The position numbers and the translations under genes were made by a program. DNA of 5,814 nucleotides from Candidatus Peregrinibacteria bacterium (lineage in GTDB: Bacteria > Patescibacteriota > Gracilibacteria > UBA1369 > LOWO2-01-FULL-3). The DNA lies in the NCBI GenBank assembly GCA_018664365.1, contig JABJOK010000071.1, positions 1 to 5,814 of the forward strand, read 5' to 3'. The notes under the pieces were generated by a model. It was not told where the DNA came from. It did not search any database and worked only from the letters and a program-made list of their open reading frames with translations. Of this stretch, positions 5,788 through 5,814 are shown piece by piece (position 1 is the first letter of the stretch; the number at the start of each line of letters is the position of its first letter).

Positions 5788-5814
5788 GCCCGCGTAGCTC
5801 AGCTGGATAGAGCA
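5788..5814 (+). tRNA. tRNA 5' portion, probably tRNA-Arg, cut off by the window edge
   Basis: Acceptor strand GCCCGCG (5788-5794), then T8 A9, D-stem GCTC (5797-5800), D-loop AGCTGGATA (5801-5809) with the conserved GG, closing D-stem GAGC (5810-5813) and A26. This is a canonical bacterial tRNA 5' half. The D-loop has an A at position 20, an arginine identity element, and the sequence resembles known tRNA-Arg genes. The anticodon lies outside the window, so the amino acid is inferred. Confidence 0.88.

Noticed and set aside
1..5814. Mobile elements, CRISPR arrays, toxin-antitoxin or defence genes.
   Set aside because: No transposase, integrase, spaced repeats or small paired genes were seen. 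The CPBP protease alone is not evidence of an abortive-infection or bacteriocin system.

Overview
The window holds four complete protein genes, one truncated gene at the left edge and the first 27 bases of a tRNA at the right edge. All five protein genes are bacterial housekeeping or envelope-type genes. The DNA is AT-rich, densely packed, uses ordinary stop codons (TAG, TAA, TGA) and has almost no recognisable Shine-Dalgarno sequences before its starts. Together with the lone ruvB, the small PH-like membrane protein and the unfamiliar two-module lipoprotein, this hints at a small-genome, candidate-phylum-type bacterium (Patescibacteria/CPR-like). That assignment is inference at low to moderate confidence. 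The sequence itself establishes only a bacterium with sigma70-type promoters and an HrcA/CIRCE heat-shock circuit.

Layout. Bases 1-1991 (minus strand) encode the first 663 residues of ClpC, an Hsp100 unfoldase; its 3' end lies beyond the left edge. Bases 1992-2143 hold its leader and a near-consensus promoter whose -10 box sits in the spacer of a perfect CIRCE operator. Bases 2144-3406 (minus) encode a putative 420-residue secreted lipoprotein. Bases 3464-4489 (minus) encode RuvB, the Holliday-junction branch-migration motor. Its start overlaps by 4 bases the stop of a 161-residue two-pass membrane protein with a PH-like domain (4486-4971, minus). From a short divergent region, a CPBP-family intramembrane protease gene runs rightward (5014-5757, plus), followed by a promoter and the start of a tRNA, probably tRNA-Arg (5788 onward).

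How it works together. The PH-like gene and ruvB form a translationally coupled pair. The lipoprotein gene may be read from the same transcript or from its own promoter in the 57-base gap. clpC is a separate unit, expected to be repressed by HrcA and released under protein-folding stress. Nothing links all the genes into one pathway, and I see no mobile element, CRISPR array, toxin-antitoxin pair or defence island. The best-supported point of interest is the promoter-embedded CIRCE in front of clpC. I did not find a convincing undescribed multi-gene system.
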